NCBI GenBank assembly: GCA_032164245.1 | Contig: JAVMKO010000006.1 | Span: forward strand, 139,001 to 203,000 | Source: Sternotherus odoratus | Taxonomy: Eukaryota; Chordata; Testudines; Kinosternidae | Length of the DNA stretch: 64,000 nucleotides | Direction: 5' to 3' | Part shown: positions 21,499 to 33,330 of the stretch, piece by piece | Numbering within the stretch: position 1 is the first letter of the stretch | Layout: every line of letters begins with the position of its first letter | Program-made: the position numbers and the translations under genes | Notes under the pieces: model-generated | What the model saw: only the letters and a program-made list of their open reading frames with translations | Database searches by the model: none | Told to the model about the DNA's origin: nothing

Positions 21499-22582
21499 TG
21501 TAAGCGGGGGAATAGTCCCGCTGTTGTGGGGAACTCTCCTGGCTTCTGTACTACCCCGGTGAAATGGGCTAGCGGAAGGATCTGAGTCCTCGCTCCCACT
21601 TCCTTTACCCAGAGGCCTCCCTGACCTTGAGGACTCCCCTTCCACTCTCCTGTCTGGTGGAGTCCTCGTGACCCCAACAAGGCTGGGCCCAGGATTCCTG
21701 GGGGACTTAACACCAAACCGTGCTGTGGTTACCTAGGTCAGAGGCTAGGGTGTCCCCACTCCGGGGTGCTCCCTCTGCACTGGACACTTCACTGACCCAC
21801 ATAAAACTTAAAGCAAATGCAAATTATTTAATTAACAATTTATCTTAAAAATGAACAAGGAAGAAATAGAACGGTTAGGGAAAACACATGGCAGGGAGCA
21901 TCACACACAATGTCTCTGGAGTGTCAGGACAGTTTACAGTCTGTTCCTTGTAGGGCCCAGGCCTCCTCCTTAGCAGGGTTGCTGTGACTTGGACGCTTCC
22001 TCTGGTGGGGTCCACACAGCTCCAGCCCAGTTCCACCCTCTGTGTCAGCTCCACGCTGCCTCAGCACGACGACTGCTGCTGCTCTGCCTCCAGAACAGCC
22101 CCTCTGGCTGGTCCAGCTCTGCGCCCAGCACACAGCTTCTCTGCAGGCAGCCCCTATGTCTCTGCCCCCAGCACTGACCTCTCTGCCTCTGGTTTCTGCA
22201 GCTGCTCCCAGGGCAGGTCTGTCCCTCTGGGCTGAGCTCTGGCTTTGGAGCTGCAGCTCTGCTCCCAGCACAGGGTCTGTCTCTCTGGGCTGCTTCCCTG
22301 GCCCCTCCGGATCTGGCCCAGCTCTATTCTCCAGCTCAGCTCTGGCTCCTCTCCGTCTGGCCCAGGCAATTCCAGCTCACACACGGAGGATGGGACCCAT
22401 CCTGCCCTCCTGACTCCTTGATTAGCCTTGTCAGTCAGGAGTGCTGGCCTCTGCCCATTGCCCCTGGGGACCACCAGTCTCAGGATCCTGATTGCCCATT
22501 GACCCTCCCCCTTTAGGTCCTGGGAGCTAATAATCAAAACACCCCACTGAGTTGTTAGTAAGGGGATAACAGTTCCCTTACA
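21499..22582 (-). mobile_element. Solo LTR (TGTAAG...CTTACA) with TTGA target duplication
   Basis: Termini TGTAAGCGGGGGAATAG and GTTCCCTTACA form short inverted ends. It is flanked by TTGA at 21495-21498 and 22583-22586, a 4-bp duplication. The C/T-rich body with repeated 'ctctgggct' and 'ctgctcccag' words is a known turtle LTR type. Long frames of 123 and 214 codons are low-complexity by-products. No internal coding region adjoins it, so it is a solo LTR. Orientation is inferred. Confidence 0.8.
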
Positions 22583-22599
22583 TTGACAAAAATGAAGGG

Positions 22600-22737
22600 A
22601 GAGATTGAAAAGACTGGATTGTTTATGATGGAAACAAGACAAATAAGAGGGGATGTGATGAAAGTGTAAAACCTCATGAAAGATCAAGAGAAAGTAGATC
22701 TGGAGCTGCTGTTCTCCCAATCTTGTAACAAACCATA
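22600..22737 (+). mobile_element. Old CR1-like LINE fragment, second part
   Basis: The continuation of 21130-21254 after removal of the nested elements: 'agagattgaaaagactggat' 'tgtttatgatgga' and 'agaggggatgtgatgaaagt' fit the CR1 block normally reading 'ttgtttagtctggagaagag' and 'gaggggacatgat'. It is then interrupted by the TA-flanked MITE at 22740. Confidence 0.5.
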
Positions 22738-22739
22738 TA

Positions 22740-23505
22740 CCGTATATACTCGAGTATAGGTCGACCCGAATATAAGCCGATGCACCTAATTTTACCACAA
22801 AAAGCTGGAAAAGTTATTGACTCGAGTATAAGCCTAGGGTGGGAAATGCAGCAGCTACTGGTAAATTTCAAAAATAAAAATAGATACCGTATCTATCAGG
22901 ATTTTCACTCACTCCAAATGAAAATACATTTTAAACTTCTTTTAGTAGTTTTCACAAGGTACATCCGGTAAATCACCCACAAAATGTAAGTGAGTGCATC
23001 TGATAGTTGGAGACCCTTGAAGCTTCTATAATAAAACTATACTGATTAAAGACTGTTGTATTGATTGCAATCATTATTGGCTCAACCTGCCTAAAGGAGA
23101 GTAAATATGCATTACGCCCCGGTTCCTCCCCTCCCCGCCGGAAAAAAAAAAAAAAAAAAAAAAAAAAAAGCGCCTCGCTCTCCCGTCCCCGCCGCGCGGG
23201 CGGGCTGCCGGGAGTGTCCCGGTTCCCCCCTCCCCGCCGCGGGCGGGCTGCCCGGTTCCTCCCCTCCCCGCCGGAAAAAAAAAAAAAAAAAAAAAGCGCC
23301 TTGCTCTCCCGTCCCCGCCGCGCGGGCGGGCTGCCGGGAGCGGCGGGGACGGGAGAGCGAGGCGCTTTTTTTTTTTTTTTTTTTTCCGGCGGGGAGGGGA
23401 GGAACCGGGGCGCACATTTTTCACTGACTCGAGTATAAGCCGAGGCGGCTTTTTTCAGCCCAAAAAGTGGGCTGAAAAACTCGGCTTATACTCGAGTATA
23501 TACGG
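22740..23505. mobile_element. TA-flanked MITE with CCGTATATACTCGAG termini
   Basis: The left end CCGTATATACTCGAGTATA and the right end TATACTCGAGTATATACGG are inverted repeats of about 19 bp with a TA on each side, which fits a Tc1/mariner-type TA duplication. A second inner 'gactcgagtataagccta' copy follows on the left. The interior contains the poly-A/GC hairpin annotated separately. No transposase is present. Superfamily is inferred from the TA flanks only. Confidence 0.7.
23114..23413. repeat. GC-rich and poly-A tandem plus inverted repeat inside the MITE
   Basis: The unit consists of 'ccccggttcctcccctcccc', a poly-A tract, then 'gcgcctcgctctcccgtccc' and 'gccgcgcgggcgggctgccg'. It occurs at about 23115-23213 (28 A) and 23251-23340 (21 A), then in reverse complement at 23341-23412 (20 T). 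The last two form a hairpin with arms of about 70 bp. The four reading frames over 100 codons here are mirror artefacts of this structure (poly-Lys or poly-Phe). Confidence 0.9.
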
Positions 23506-23507
23506 TA

Positions 23508-26500
23508 GTAGCTCCCCTTAGGTTGTATTTCCCTAGGAAACCGTTTGTTTCTGTGCTTGTTTCATTTAAATTAAAATGATTTAAAACAGCATCTTTCTTC
23601 TGCATAGTATAGTTTTAAAGCTGTATTAAGTCAATGTTCGGTTGTAAACGTTTGAAGGAACAAACATAATGTTTTGTTCAGAATTATGAACAACCTCCAT
23701 TCCCGGTGTGTTTAACTCTGAGTTTCTGCTGTAGAGGCTTGAGATGAATGTCACCATGCCAGTAAGGCAATGGCGGCCCTATTTGTATTCAAAGTTTTAA
23801 TGTAACATTTTTTCAAAATGCCTCCACAAAGGAGTAACTTGAAGCTGTGCTTTACTCACCCTATTTTTCCACTTCTTCTGCCACTTTACCTATTTTTGCA
23901 AAATGGAGAGCGTAGATGCCAGCTGGCAGTGAAATCTGTAGCAGTAGTGATCTGAAGTGCTGTACAAAAGAGCTTATAGGTTATATCCAGGCTGCATAGC
24001 GTGAAGACAAAATTTAATAAAAAAGCACCTCTCAGGATAGTCGTTCCTGTATGTTTTGTAACATTGTGTTACTAGCAGATTCCCACTATTTGTTAATTTG
24101 TGGGGGGTTGTTATGACATTTTGTGCTTTCAAGGAGCATAATGAATATTTTTCCAGTCACAGTTTCACTAGATATATTCATAGTTAGATGAAATATTGAG
24201 AAGGTTATTCCTTTAAGTATGAGTTTGAAATGAAGAATTCAGTTCAGAAGCTTTCATACAGAACAAACATCACTGGATTTCAAAAGAATTTATTTTTAAA
24301 TGATTGTTTAATTATGTGAGGTTTATATCAGATCCATGTTTTCATTTGCTCAAGGCATCCCTGGATACTGTACCGTGCTGTCCTAGCAAGTGGAGGGGTA
24401 CGGATAGGAAGATAATTTAGATTCATGTATATGTATTGTATTTGAAGCTAGGAATCCATCACAAGCATATCTCTGTCAGAAGAACTGCAATAATTCATGC
24501 ACATTTGTATCAGATGTACAGTCATATGGATTCTAGATATAGTAGATTTGGGAGAACAAGTAATGTAACGTAATCTGGTAGAGTGTATGCAGAATGTACT
24601 TGCTACATATTTGGCAAAGTTAATGTACTGTATAATATTCTATTGCTTCAGTGAATTCACATTTCTGTTGTAGTGTGCAAATGAAAGTGAATCATCTATG
24701 GACGATTTCTTTAAACTCCCTGTTTGCTGAACCCAGTTTTTGTCTGAGACACAGGCTAGGGTTCGGGTCCCCAACCTAGATTTATTTCAATCTGCATCTC
24801 TGGCTCTAGTCATCACAATAATGCCCTAGCAGTCTTACACATTGACAGATGGCAAGTCCCTTCACATCTCATTATCTGACCAGCAACCCCATCTACAATA
24901 AGCCGGAGAGGTGATATAACAGAAACTTGAATTAAAACTCCATGAAGATAGCTACCTCTTAAAGTATGCTCTGTTTTTTCACATTGGCTGGCTGAGGAAG
25001 AGGGGACGTGGAGCGAATTTCACAAACTTTGTGGTCACCAAGTTTAAAAATATCAATTTAATGACACACTAAGACTTCTCCGTGATGTGGTTCAGATAAT
25101 AGTTGCTGGATTCCGCATGACCCTCTAATGTTGTTTTACTTTGAAGACATTCAGACAGCTAGTCAATTCCAAAAGTAGAGCAAGATAGCTTCAGATAGCA
25201 TTTGGGATTGATATTACAGCACGTGCATTAACAAAAGTCTGCCAGGAGAACTGCTCATATTAAAAACTAATAAATCAATAAACCAATTTAAAAATGACAA
25301 ATATAGCTTCAATATTAATTTAAGATCTTATTTGAGGGTGAGTATTTGTAAATAGGCAAAATCACTACATTTGCATCAGTTAAGGTTGGTACTAATAATA
25401 GACAGCCACCATTTTAAGATATCGACCATACAGTACACCTTCCCCCAAAGACATGCAACCCACCAGGCACAACTGACAATATACCACACCCTTAACTCTC
25501 CCTAGTAGGGATGCCAGCCTTCCAGGACCACCTTCCCCAAACACCGCCTCTGCGACAAACAGACAAGACTCTCCCCATTGGCTATCCTGTCTCTTGCTTG
25601 GGGAAAGGTGTGCTGAGAAACTGCACCCCTTTACAGGGGCAGAGTGTGTTTTTTGTGCCTTGCTTGACACAAAAATAGAAATGCATGTTATGCATTTAAT
25701 AACATTAATTGTTTCACTGCAAAGATCTTGTGTGTGGGTGTAGATACCCTTCCTAATGTATATAATTGTATACAGCATACATCTTATTTTATAATTTCAT
25801 CCTTTTCTATGGCTTGCTCTTTTGGGAGTCTTTGCATCCTCTATTTCAGCGCACATTCTTGAGCAGCCTGATTTGAATCTGTTCCTGTTTTTGAAGATGC
25901 AGTATACATACCAGTTGCAGCATTTGGGAAGGTTTGCATTGCCATAAACAGAATGGGCACATTTTGTTCTGTACTTTATGATCTTTGTAGTTTAGAAGTC
26001 TCTTGCTGTAGACTGATATAACAGTTTATATTTGCAACTGTTCTTTCACAGATAGATAATGGTAATGGTCTGCTGTCTTACTACTGTTGATGCAGTAATG
26101 TAACTAGGACATAGTGAAAGGTTTGGAAGAAGATGTAAATACACTCCCTCTCCAATGATTCAGGACATCTGAACCATTTAAGAAAGGGATCTATATTATA
26201 GCAATACTGCTCGGATAGGCCATAAAAACAAATAGCTCTGTGGGCTTTCATATGGAGGCCTGGGCCTTAACCACAACAGACTGTCTGGTGAAGCCAAACC
26301 CTAGTTTCAACAAGGCCACAAACCTTGCGGGGTATCACTGAGTTCAGGGGAGCATTCTTGCAGGGGAGCATGGAGCCTTTGAGGGGATTCTCTGGGAGTG
26401 AGGAAAAATGCTAGAGGAGATCGTGGACATGTCACAAAGCAGTGATAGCATCAGCTATGGAGTTGGCTGGTGGTTGGGCGGATCAGTTCCTGCTCCCAGC

Positions 26501-27346
26501 TTTGCAAGAGAAGCCAAGAATATATTCAGTTTTTCCAAAAACTCTTCCACTAGCCCCCCTCATGTCTACTGCTCCCCCTATCCCAGGTGAGTTGAGTGGA
26601 AGGAAAGAGGACTCCTTGGGAATGGAGCATGAAGGCCAGGCCACTCCAAATACTCTCAACAGTCCTGATTCAAATAGTAATACATAGAGCTTAAAACAAA
26701 AACCAAGCTTCCCAAATTAATTGCTGCTGTTAAATCATTAATCCGTCCACAGAGCAGAACACAAAGGCATGATCCAGCAGAAGTGATCATGTGGTTTAGG
26801 ATTGTTAAAAGGGCCTCATAATGAACTGAAGAGCAGATGGCCTGTAAAAAGGAAGATAAAACAACAAGAAAGAGGGCATGAAAAGCAGCATGAAACAGAA
26901 TGTTCCAAAGCCTCTAATGAGGAGATGGCAACTTGAGATACTAGGACTTAGGGGGAAACAGGCCATATCAGAGGTGGGTTTTAGAAGGGACAGGCTGAAA
27001 TTTAGTTGTAAATAAACCAGTTCTTTCACTTTTGTATGAAGGGTTTTGCTATAGCTAATGTAGACCATCACCTTCTCTTTGTAATTCTTGCATTTTTGGA
27101 CATGCCAAATAACTTGAGTGACGAACATAAATGCCAAAGCAAAAACTTGAGTTTGCTGGATTTTCATACAGACAAAAGACCATGTCACATTGCTTTGCCG
27201 AGATGCTGCTAATAGTTGTTTTGTGGCTATAGAAGAAATTAGCAAGAGTTTGGGCTTGTTCTAGGAAGACGTAGACAGTAAAGAAGCAAGTGCAGAGTAA
27301 TTTTGTTATAACTGGGTTGTCAGTACTAAGAGGGAAATGGGGGAGG
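23508..27346. other. Unique sequence, no gene recognised
   Basis: The longest stretch without a recognised repeat, about 3.8 kb and mainly AT-rich. It has a 128-codon minus frame at 25392-25778 and a 146-codon minus frame at 26805-27245. Neither has a signal, domain or motif that I recognise, and both lie in AT-rich sequence that favours chance frames. If any conserved noncoding element or exon exists in this window, this is a likely place for it. Confidence 0.45.
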
Positions 27347-27351
27347 GAGGG

Positions 27352-28539
27352 TGTGACAGGTTGGATCATAGAAACCCCCTTGGGGCTGCCAACTGATGTG
27401 CCAAGACTATTTCTGCTCCTGCTTTCCTGCCCTGGCAGCTTGGGACTTCAGTGTCCTGCCTGGTTTGAGCCAGAGCCCCCAGCCTGTTGCAAACCTAGCC
27501 CCAGGTCTGAACCATGTCTCCTAACAGCTGTAGGCTTAATTGGAAGAAGCTTAAGAAATATTCCTGTCTCTAACACTCAGATACTCAACTCCCAGTGGGG
27601 TCCAAACCCCAAATAAATCTGTTTTACCCTGTATAAAACGTATACAGGGCAAACTCATAGATTGTTCGCCCCCCATTAACACTGATAGAGAGAGGTGCAC
27701 AGCTGTTTGCTCCCCCCCAGGTATTAATAAATACTCCTATACTTAATAAGTAAAAGGTGATTTTATTAAATACAGAAAGTAGTAACAGACAGAACAAAGT
27801 GAATTACTAGGTAAAGTAAAATAAAATATGCAAGTCTATGTCTAATACAGCACTAAAACTGAATACAGATAAAACCTCACTCCCAGTGGTGTTCCAATAA
27901 GCTTCCTTTTACAGACTAGTCCCCTTCTAGTCTGGGCCTACCAGTCGCTCACACCTCCTGTAGTCACTGTCCTTTGTTCCGGTTTCTTTCAGGTATCCTT
28001 GGGGGTGGAGAGGCTATCTCTTAAGTCAGCTGAAGACAAAATGGAGGAGTCTCCCAGGGCTTTAAATACACTTTCTCTTGGTGGACATCCTTTCCTCCCC
28101 CATGTGTAGAATCAATCTACAAAATGGAGATTTGGAGTTACATGGGAAGGTCACACGTCCATGCATAACTCAGAAATTACAGGTAGCAGCCATTGTTCAC
28201 ATACCACCTTTAATGTCCTCGGGTAGACTTATGTGGATTGGAGCCTCCCAAGATCCATCGTCTGTTAAGTGCTTCTTGATTGGGCACTTTACTTGCATAT
28301 TCCTTTCTCAAGAAGCTGTCTAAATGCTTTACTAAGGCTACTTAGAAATCAAGTAAGTTCACAGCCAGTATTCCTAACTTTGAGTACAAAAATGATACAT
28401 GCATACAAACAGGAGGAATAGATTCAGTAGATCATAACCTTTATAGGGATATGTTACATGGCATAAAACACATTCAAGTTATGTCATATACACATTTATA
28501 AGCATATTTCCATAAAGCCTTATGGGGTGCACCATCAGA
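27352..28539. mobile_element. Solo LTR with GAGGG target duplication
   Basis: Begins TGTGACAGGTTGGATCATAG and ends GGTGCACCATCAGA, where the last bases appear to be a mutated TCACA. It is flanked by GAGGG at 27347-27351 and 28540-28544. The body shows the consensus of a long turtle LTR: 'gccaactgatgtgccaagac', 'ccaaaccccaaataaatctg', 'gtgattttattaaatacaga'. The length is 1,188 bp. No coding region adjoins it. Confidence 0.85.
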
Positions 28540-28544
28540 GAGGG

Positions 28545-28968
28545 GTAGATTGATGTCTCGAGAGAATTAACTCAGATGCAGCACCTAATATTTAGTATGG
28601 TCCTTCCATCTGGTTTGACAGCTGGGTTGACTGAGGCCAAATATGCCTCTCAATACATGCATCTCCAAAGGTCACACAGTAAGTAAGTGATGAAAGATGG
28701 AGTTAAATCCCCCTGAATTTCCTGCTCCACCTCCTCTTTGCTCCCAGAGAGTGACTGCACCATTCCTCCCAGCCACCTCTCTCTGCTCTTATTTCCTGCT
28801 GTATAGACCTTAGCCCAGAAACCCCCACCCCCAATTGGGCTTCATCTGCCACTAGGCTTTATCAGCCCCTGGTTCCCCTCCAGGTGCAGCATTGAAGGTT
28901 AATTGGCCCCTTCTGGTCCCATTAACCTATTCAGGTTTTGTGGGGGGTGGACCCATCACAGACTCGGG
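28545..28968. other. Unassigned sequence, possibly another old repeat
   Basis: The sequence ends with 'ggtggacccatcaca' and its composition is like the LTR next to it, but I cannot match it to a family or find termini. Confidence 0.3.
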
Positions 28969-28973
28969 GCAGT

Positions 28974-29033
28974 TCTCTGAGGTTAGACTTGATGATCACA
29001 ATGGTTCCTTCTGGCCTTGGCATCCATGCACCT
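28974..29033 (+). mobile_element. Very short CR1 3' tail
   Basis: 'ctctgaggttagacttgatg', 'atcacaatggttccttctgg' and 'ccttggcatc' match the last 60 bases of CR1 in sense orientation. Confidence 0.65.
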
Positions 29034-29326
29034 GGGAATATTTAACACTTCAATAATCCCACTTTAGAGTGGAGCAAAGCAGTGAATGGGATTCGGCAGG
29101 TCCATTTCTCCAGATCCAGAGGCATTCCCCTTCTATACATGTTGGGAAGTGCTTTCAACATGCCCTTCCCCTGTATCTGAGTGTCTTGCTTTTCGCCCAG
29201 TTATACCGATTCCCTGACTGAGAATCAGAGACATTGAGGCCTCAGGCTAGCACAGTACTTAGCATGTGCCTGCCTTTGAGCATGTGAGTGAGTGTTCCCA
29301 TTGACTTCACCAGGACTGCTCAGGTG
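29034..29326. other. Unique sequence, no gene recognised
   Basis: Nothing recognisable up to the hAT MITE target duplication. Confidence 0.4.
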
Positions 29327-29334
29327 CTTTACAG

Positions 29335-29665
29335 CAGTGGTCCCCAACCCCCGGTCCGCGGACTGGTACCGGTCCGTGTAGCATTTGGCCCCTTCCGGCT
29401 TCCGTCCGCCGTCCGTTCCGCTTCCTGGCCGACATCCCTTCCGCTTCTGGCCGACGTCCCTTCCGGTTCCGGTTGCCTTCCGCATCTTGCTGCTTTCCCG
29501 CCGTTTCCCTGCGGCTTTTCGGCGGACACACATGATCCCGCCGCGCCGAAAAATTAAGAAAAAAGGCGGGAAAGCAGCAAAAAGGGGCGGGGCGGGCCGC
29601 CGGGCCGCAAGCCTCACTCGCATGCGTGGCCCGGTCCGCGGCGATGAAAAGGTTGGGGACCACTG
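29335..29665. mobile_element. hAT MITE, complete, 8-bp target duplication
   Basis: The terminal inverted repeats CAGTGGTCCCCAACC and GGTTGGGGACCACTG are perfect over 15 bp. The 331-bp element is flanked by perfect CTTTACAG repeats at 29327-29334 and 29666-29673. The body is strongly CpG-rich ('ccgcggactggtaccggtcc', 'ggcccggtccgcggcg'), which suggests a recent insertion because methylated CpG has not yet decayed. Frames of 132 and 177 codons across it are composition artefacts. It encodes no transposase. Confidence 0.92.
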
Positions 29666-29673
29666 CTTTACAG

Positions 29674-30877
29674 AATAATGGCCAGTTCTCTCTTCTGAGA
29701 TCCTGCAGTGGGTGAGTGACCCTCCTTCTTCCTACCTGGGCTTCAAGTACCAAGGCATGGTGTGTGTCTGTGTCCAAAGAGGTTGCTTTACACGATAGAC
29801 AGTTTTTCTTATTATCTTCTCTGTTACTCCTGAGATGCAATAGAAGTTCTGGGTGGACTTGAGCCCCCTCTGTACCTTCTTTCTCCTTGAATCAGACCCT
29901 CTGGGAGGGGCAGAGTAAATCAGGCTGAAGAATAGTGCAACCTGCACCTTCCTAATGCCTACAACTCAGTTCAGGAAGGCACTGTGCATTCCTGGGGGTG
30001 GTGTGGCTGTACTTGGACCCCTGGCACCGAGCTGAGCCCCCGGGCTGAGTACCACGTTTAGGTCTTTATGTACTGCAGTAAAAGCATTGTTGACTGTAAG
30101 CTCCAGACTTGCATATAGGTAAGCAGGGTCTGAATGAATTCTCCCCTGACAGTTCGTTGGGGAGGGAGAGAGACTTCAGGAGCAAAGTATATTTACATGA
30201 ACATACCTACTCTGTGTAGGTATCCAGCAATCCGAAGGGGTTGCCCTCTGCTGAAAGGACCTTGTTAAGCCAGGGGCTTGAATGCCAGACTCCTGTGAGA
30301 GCAGAGAGAAATGGGGGCAGGTATCTTAGCCAGGGCTCTCCTGAAGGGTTCCTGGCTGGTTTAACCTCTTGCTCCCCATTATTCAAAGATAGAGCTAATT
30401 AGTCCCCAATAGGAGTCTCTTGTTGTTTTAAGTGCTTAAAAGACCTGACAATTACTGGTGGTGGGACAGCATCTCTGGGTAGAAACTCAAGATTGACCTG
30501 CAGAGGTCAGAGCAGAGAAGCAGGTGGTAGAAGGTAACTAGTGCATGGAACAGAGGCTGGTGAGGCAGCTTGCGGAGAGGAACCACAGCTGGCAGGGTGG
30601 CCACTGGAAAGGAACTGCAGCTGGGAGGGTGGACAGCCCAGAGCAAGTGCTCAGATTTTCCAGCCAGCATCACTGAGTTCAGATGCCATTAGCTAACAGG
30701 CCTCGGTGATCATGAAGGAGACGAGGGAGAAGTGACAGAAGTGATAGAAGTATCAGCAGTTCAACAGTTTAGGAGGCTGGTTCTTGACCAGTGCTAAGAA
30801 ATCTGTACAAGCTGAAGTGGACTGACCCATGAAGACATCCTGCATTACAGAAATAAAAGAAGGTTGTTGAACACATG
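29674..30877. other. Unique sequence, no gene recognised
   Basis: No gene or recognisable repeat. 'gctagg' type purine-rich runs occur near 30500-30620 without clear periodicity. Confidence 0.4.
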
Positions 30878-31469
30878 CCCCTCTCCTGTGGCTGCATAAT
30901 TGACCACATATTGGGCTGCATTAGTAGGAGCACTGCCAGCAGATTGAGGGAAATGATTATTCACCTCTATTCAGCACTGGTGAGGCCACATCTGGAGTAC
31001 TGTGTCCAGTTTTGCCCCCCCTCCCCATTACAGAAATGTTGTGGACAAATTGGAGAGAGTCCAATTGAGGGAAAAGAAAATGATCAGGGGTTGCGGCACC
31101 TGACTTCTGAGGAGAGGCTGATGGAACTGGGCTTGTTTAGGCTGCAGAGGAGAAAAATAAGGAGGTATTTGGTAGCAGCCTTCAGCTATCTGAAGGGGGG
31201 TTCCAAAGAGGATGGGGATCACCTGTTCTCAATGCTGGCAGATGACAGAACAAGGAGCCAGTGGTCTCAAGTTGCAGAGGAGGAGGTCTAGGTTGGATAT
31301 TAGGAAAAACTATTTCACTAGGCGAATGATAAAGCACTGGAATGGGTTACCTAGGGAGGTGGTGGAATCTCCATCCTTAGAGACTTTTAAGGTCAGGCCT
31401 GACAAAGCCATGGCTGGGATGATTTAGCTGCGGTACCTTCTAGCTCATATCTTTTATGATTCTATGATC
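30878..31469 (+). mobile_element. CR1 LINE 3' end
   Basis: A 5'-truncated CR1 with 'ggctgcattagtaggagcac', 'tctggagtactgtgtccagt', 'gaactgggcttgtttaggct' and 'aatgggttacctagggaggt', ending 'ttttatgattctatgatc'. The frame at 30875-31291 contains ALVRPHLEYCVQF, the typical CR1 reverse transcriptase tail. The adjoining frame 31212-31427 carries RSRLDIRKNYFTRRM in another frame, so at least one frameshift is present. Confidence 0.9.
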
Positions 31470-32612
31470 AGAGGATTCTCGGAGAACATGCTAGTAACAA
31501 TAGATTCATGTTTTTAACTGTGTTGTCATGGGAATTGTCTGTCTCCTGCAGTTTGAAAAGTGGCCATCAAGATGGGGAGAATTGCTCCAGTTCTCCATTG
31601 CCTGCTACCCTGGTGGGCTGTAGGAGCCCCATGGAGAGCAGGATCAAAGCTTAACCGGCTCTTTGAAATCCAGAGGGTAGCATAGCCTATGAGAGCTCCC
31701 CTCCCCACCAAGGCAGCCCAGGGGAGGGGAAAGCAGACACTCTCCGAAAAAAACCCTAACTGTGGTTCCCTCTCTCTGCCAGCTGCCACTCATTCCCAGA
31801 TGATCACGTGGGCTCTCCAGTTTATTCTTCATGGTGCTTCACCCAACATGAGTTCAACATTCCTAAGAGAAGGCTGAATATAATTTCAAAAGGTTAAGGG
31901 GCCATCATCAGTACTGCTGGGATCACTAGGTGCAGTTTTCTAGGGCTCAGACCTGATGTGTACAGTGGTCCTTCCAGGCTTCTCTTCTGAAAACAGACAC
32001 CTGCTAACCAGCTAGCTGTTCCAAGTATTGTCGGTGCAAGATAAGTCCTCACTTTGTAACAAAAAAATATCAGCTATTCATAGTAAGTGATGAAGTGGCA
32101 GCAGAGTATGTAAAGAGAGAAATTAATCTTGGGAAACAGTGTACTCAGAAAAAATCCAACATATGAAATAGGAAAAGCGCAGAATCGATTCCCTTCAGTC
32201 ACAGGATACGTTTCTAATGTTTGGAACAGCTGCAAATTATAGTCTTAATTACCAAACTAAGTAATACTAGCCTATTAAAATGAGCCTTCATTCACAGTCC
32301 TGGTCCTGCAGTGCTTGCTTTGCACTACAGAGGATCTGGTAGAACAGAAGTCGTTCATTCTGCACAGCTTCAATCACCACATTAGGGTCAGACTTTCACA
32401 GTTGGTTTTATAGGGGCTGTTAGATGCGTATTGTGGCATTACAGGGTGGGCATCCAAAGATCCCTGGCGGTGGTGTGGTGTCTGTTCTTCAAATTGACTT
32501 TCATGGGCTTTTAAAATACACTCGTCAAATTTCCCTGCTCCCAATTTACCTTACAGTTTTTCACTGATGGACAGCGCCTCACCCTGTGTGTGTCCTTTGC
32601 TGCAGCAGCACA
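31470..32612. other. Unique sequence, no gene recognised
   Basis: No repeat or gene recognised. A few short frames lack motifs. Confidence 0.4.
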
Positions 32613-33183
32613 TTTTAAAGAAACCTTATTGAGGTTGCAGAAACAAACCATCCCGATGTGTAGAAAGAATAGTAAATATGGCAGGCGACCAGCTTGGTTG
32701 AGTGAAAATCCTTGCTGATCTTAAATGCAAAAAAGAAGCTTACAAGAAGTGGAAGTTTGGGCAAATGACCAGGGAGGAATATGAAAATATTGCTCAGGCA
32801 TGCAGGAGTGAAATCAGGAAGGCTAAATCACACTTGGAGTTGCAGCTAGCAAGGGATGTTAAGGGTAACAAGAAGGGTTTCTTTAGGTATGTTAGCAACA
32901 AGAAAAAAGTCAAGGAAAGTGTGGGGCCCTTACTGAAAGAGGGAGGCAACCTAGTGACAAAGGATGTGGAAAAAGCAAATGTACTCAATGCTTTTTCCCT
33001 CTCTGTCTTCACGAACAAGGTCAGCTCCCAGACTACTGCACTGGGCAGCACAGCATGGGGAGGAGGTGACCAGCTGTCTGTTGAAAAAGAAGTGGTTCAG
33101 GACTATTTAGAAAAGCTGGATGAGCACAAGTCCATGGGGCCGGATGCGCTGCATCTGAGGGTGCTAAAGGAATTGGCTGATGT
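32613..33183 (+). mobile_element. CR1 LINE, 5' part of the copy split by a PLE
   Basis: The CR1 segment upstream of the reverse transcriptase core. 'accatcccgatgtgtagaaa', 'ggcaggcgaccagcttggtt', 'gttagcaacaagaaaaaagt' and 'agtccatggggccggatgcg' are standard CR1 blocks. The frame 32702-33220 encodes KKEAYKKWKFGQMTREEYEN and GPDALHLRVLKELAD, the region just before the polymerase domain. The copy is 5'-truncated at about 32613. It ends at the 14-bp target duplication GAATTGGCTGATGT (33170-33183) of the inserted PLE. Confidence 0.92.
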
Positions 33184-33330
33184 CAAGAATCAGGGTGGTA
33201 GCCGTGTTAGTCTGGAATAGCAGAGTTAACAAAGTCCTGTGGCACCTTAAAGACTAACTATAAAGTTTTGAAGCATGAGCTTTCGTGGGCTAATACCCAC
33301 TTCGTCGGATGCAGGCAGTAGAAGTGTTCA
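33184..33330 (-). other. PLE 3' terminal repeat with hammerhead-like core
   Basis: On the minus strand the core reads CCGACGA, then GTGGG, a short loop, CCCAC, GAAA, then AGC, a 4-nt loop and GCTTC. This is the order of a hammerhead ribozyme (CUGANGA, stem II, GAAA, stem III, UH cleavage site). Here U4 of the core is C, and position 10.1/11.1 is an A-C pair. A convincing stem I is not visible in this copy. Hammerhead motifs in PLE terminal repeats are established for other animals. Activity of this copy is unlikely or at least unproven. Confidence 0.5.

Noticed and set aside
22154..22798. 214-codon minus-strand frame
   Set aside because: It crosses an LTR, its target duplication, a CR1 fragment and a MITE terminus, so it cannot be one gene.
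23061..23438. Four overlapping frames of 101-125 codons on both strands with poly-Lys or poly-Phe
   Set aside because: They are mirror readings of a GC-rich plus poly-A inverted repeat inside a MITE.
29225..29840. Frames of 132 and 177 codons
   Set aside because: They span the complete hAT MITE and both flanking duplications. The Arg/Pro/Gly-rich sequence reflects CpG-rich DNA.
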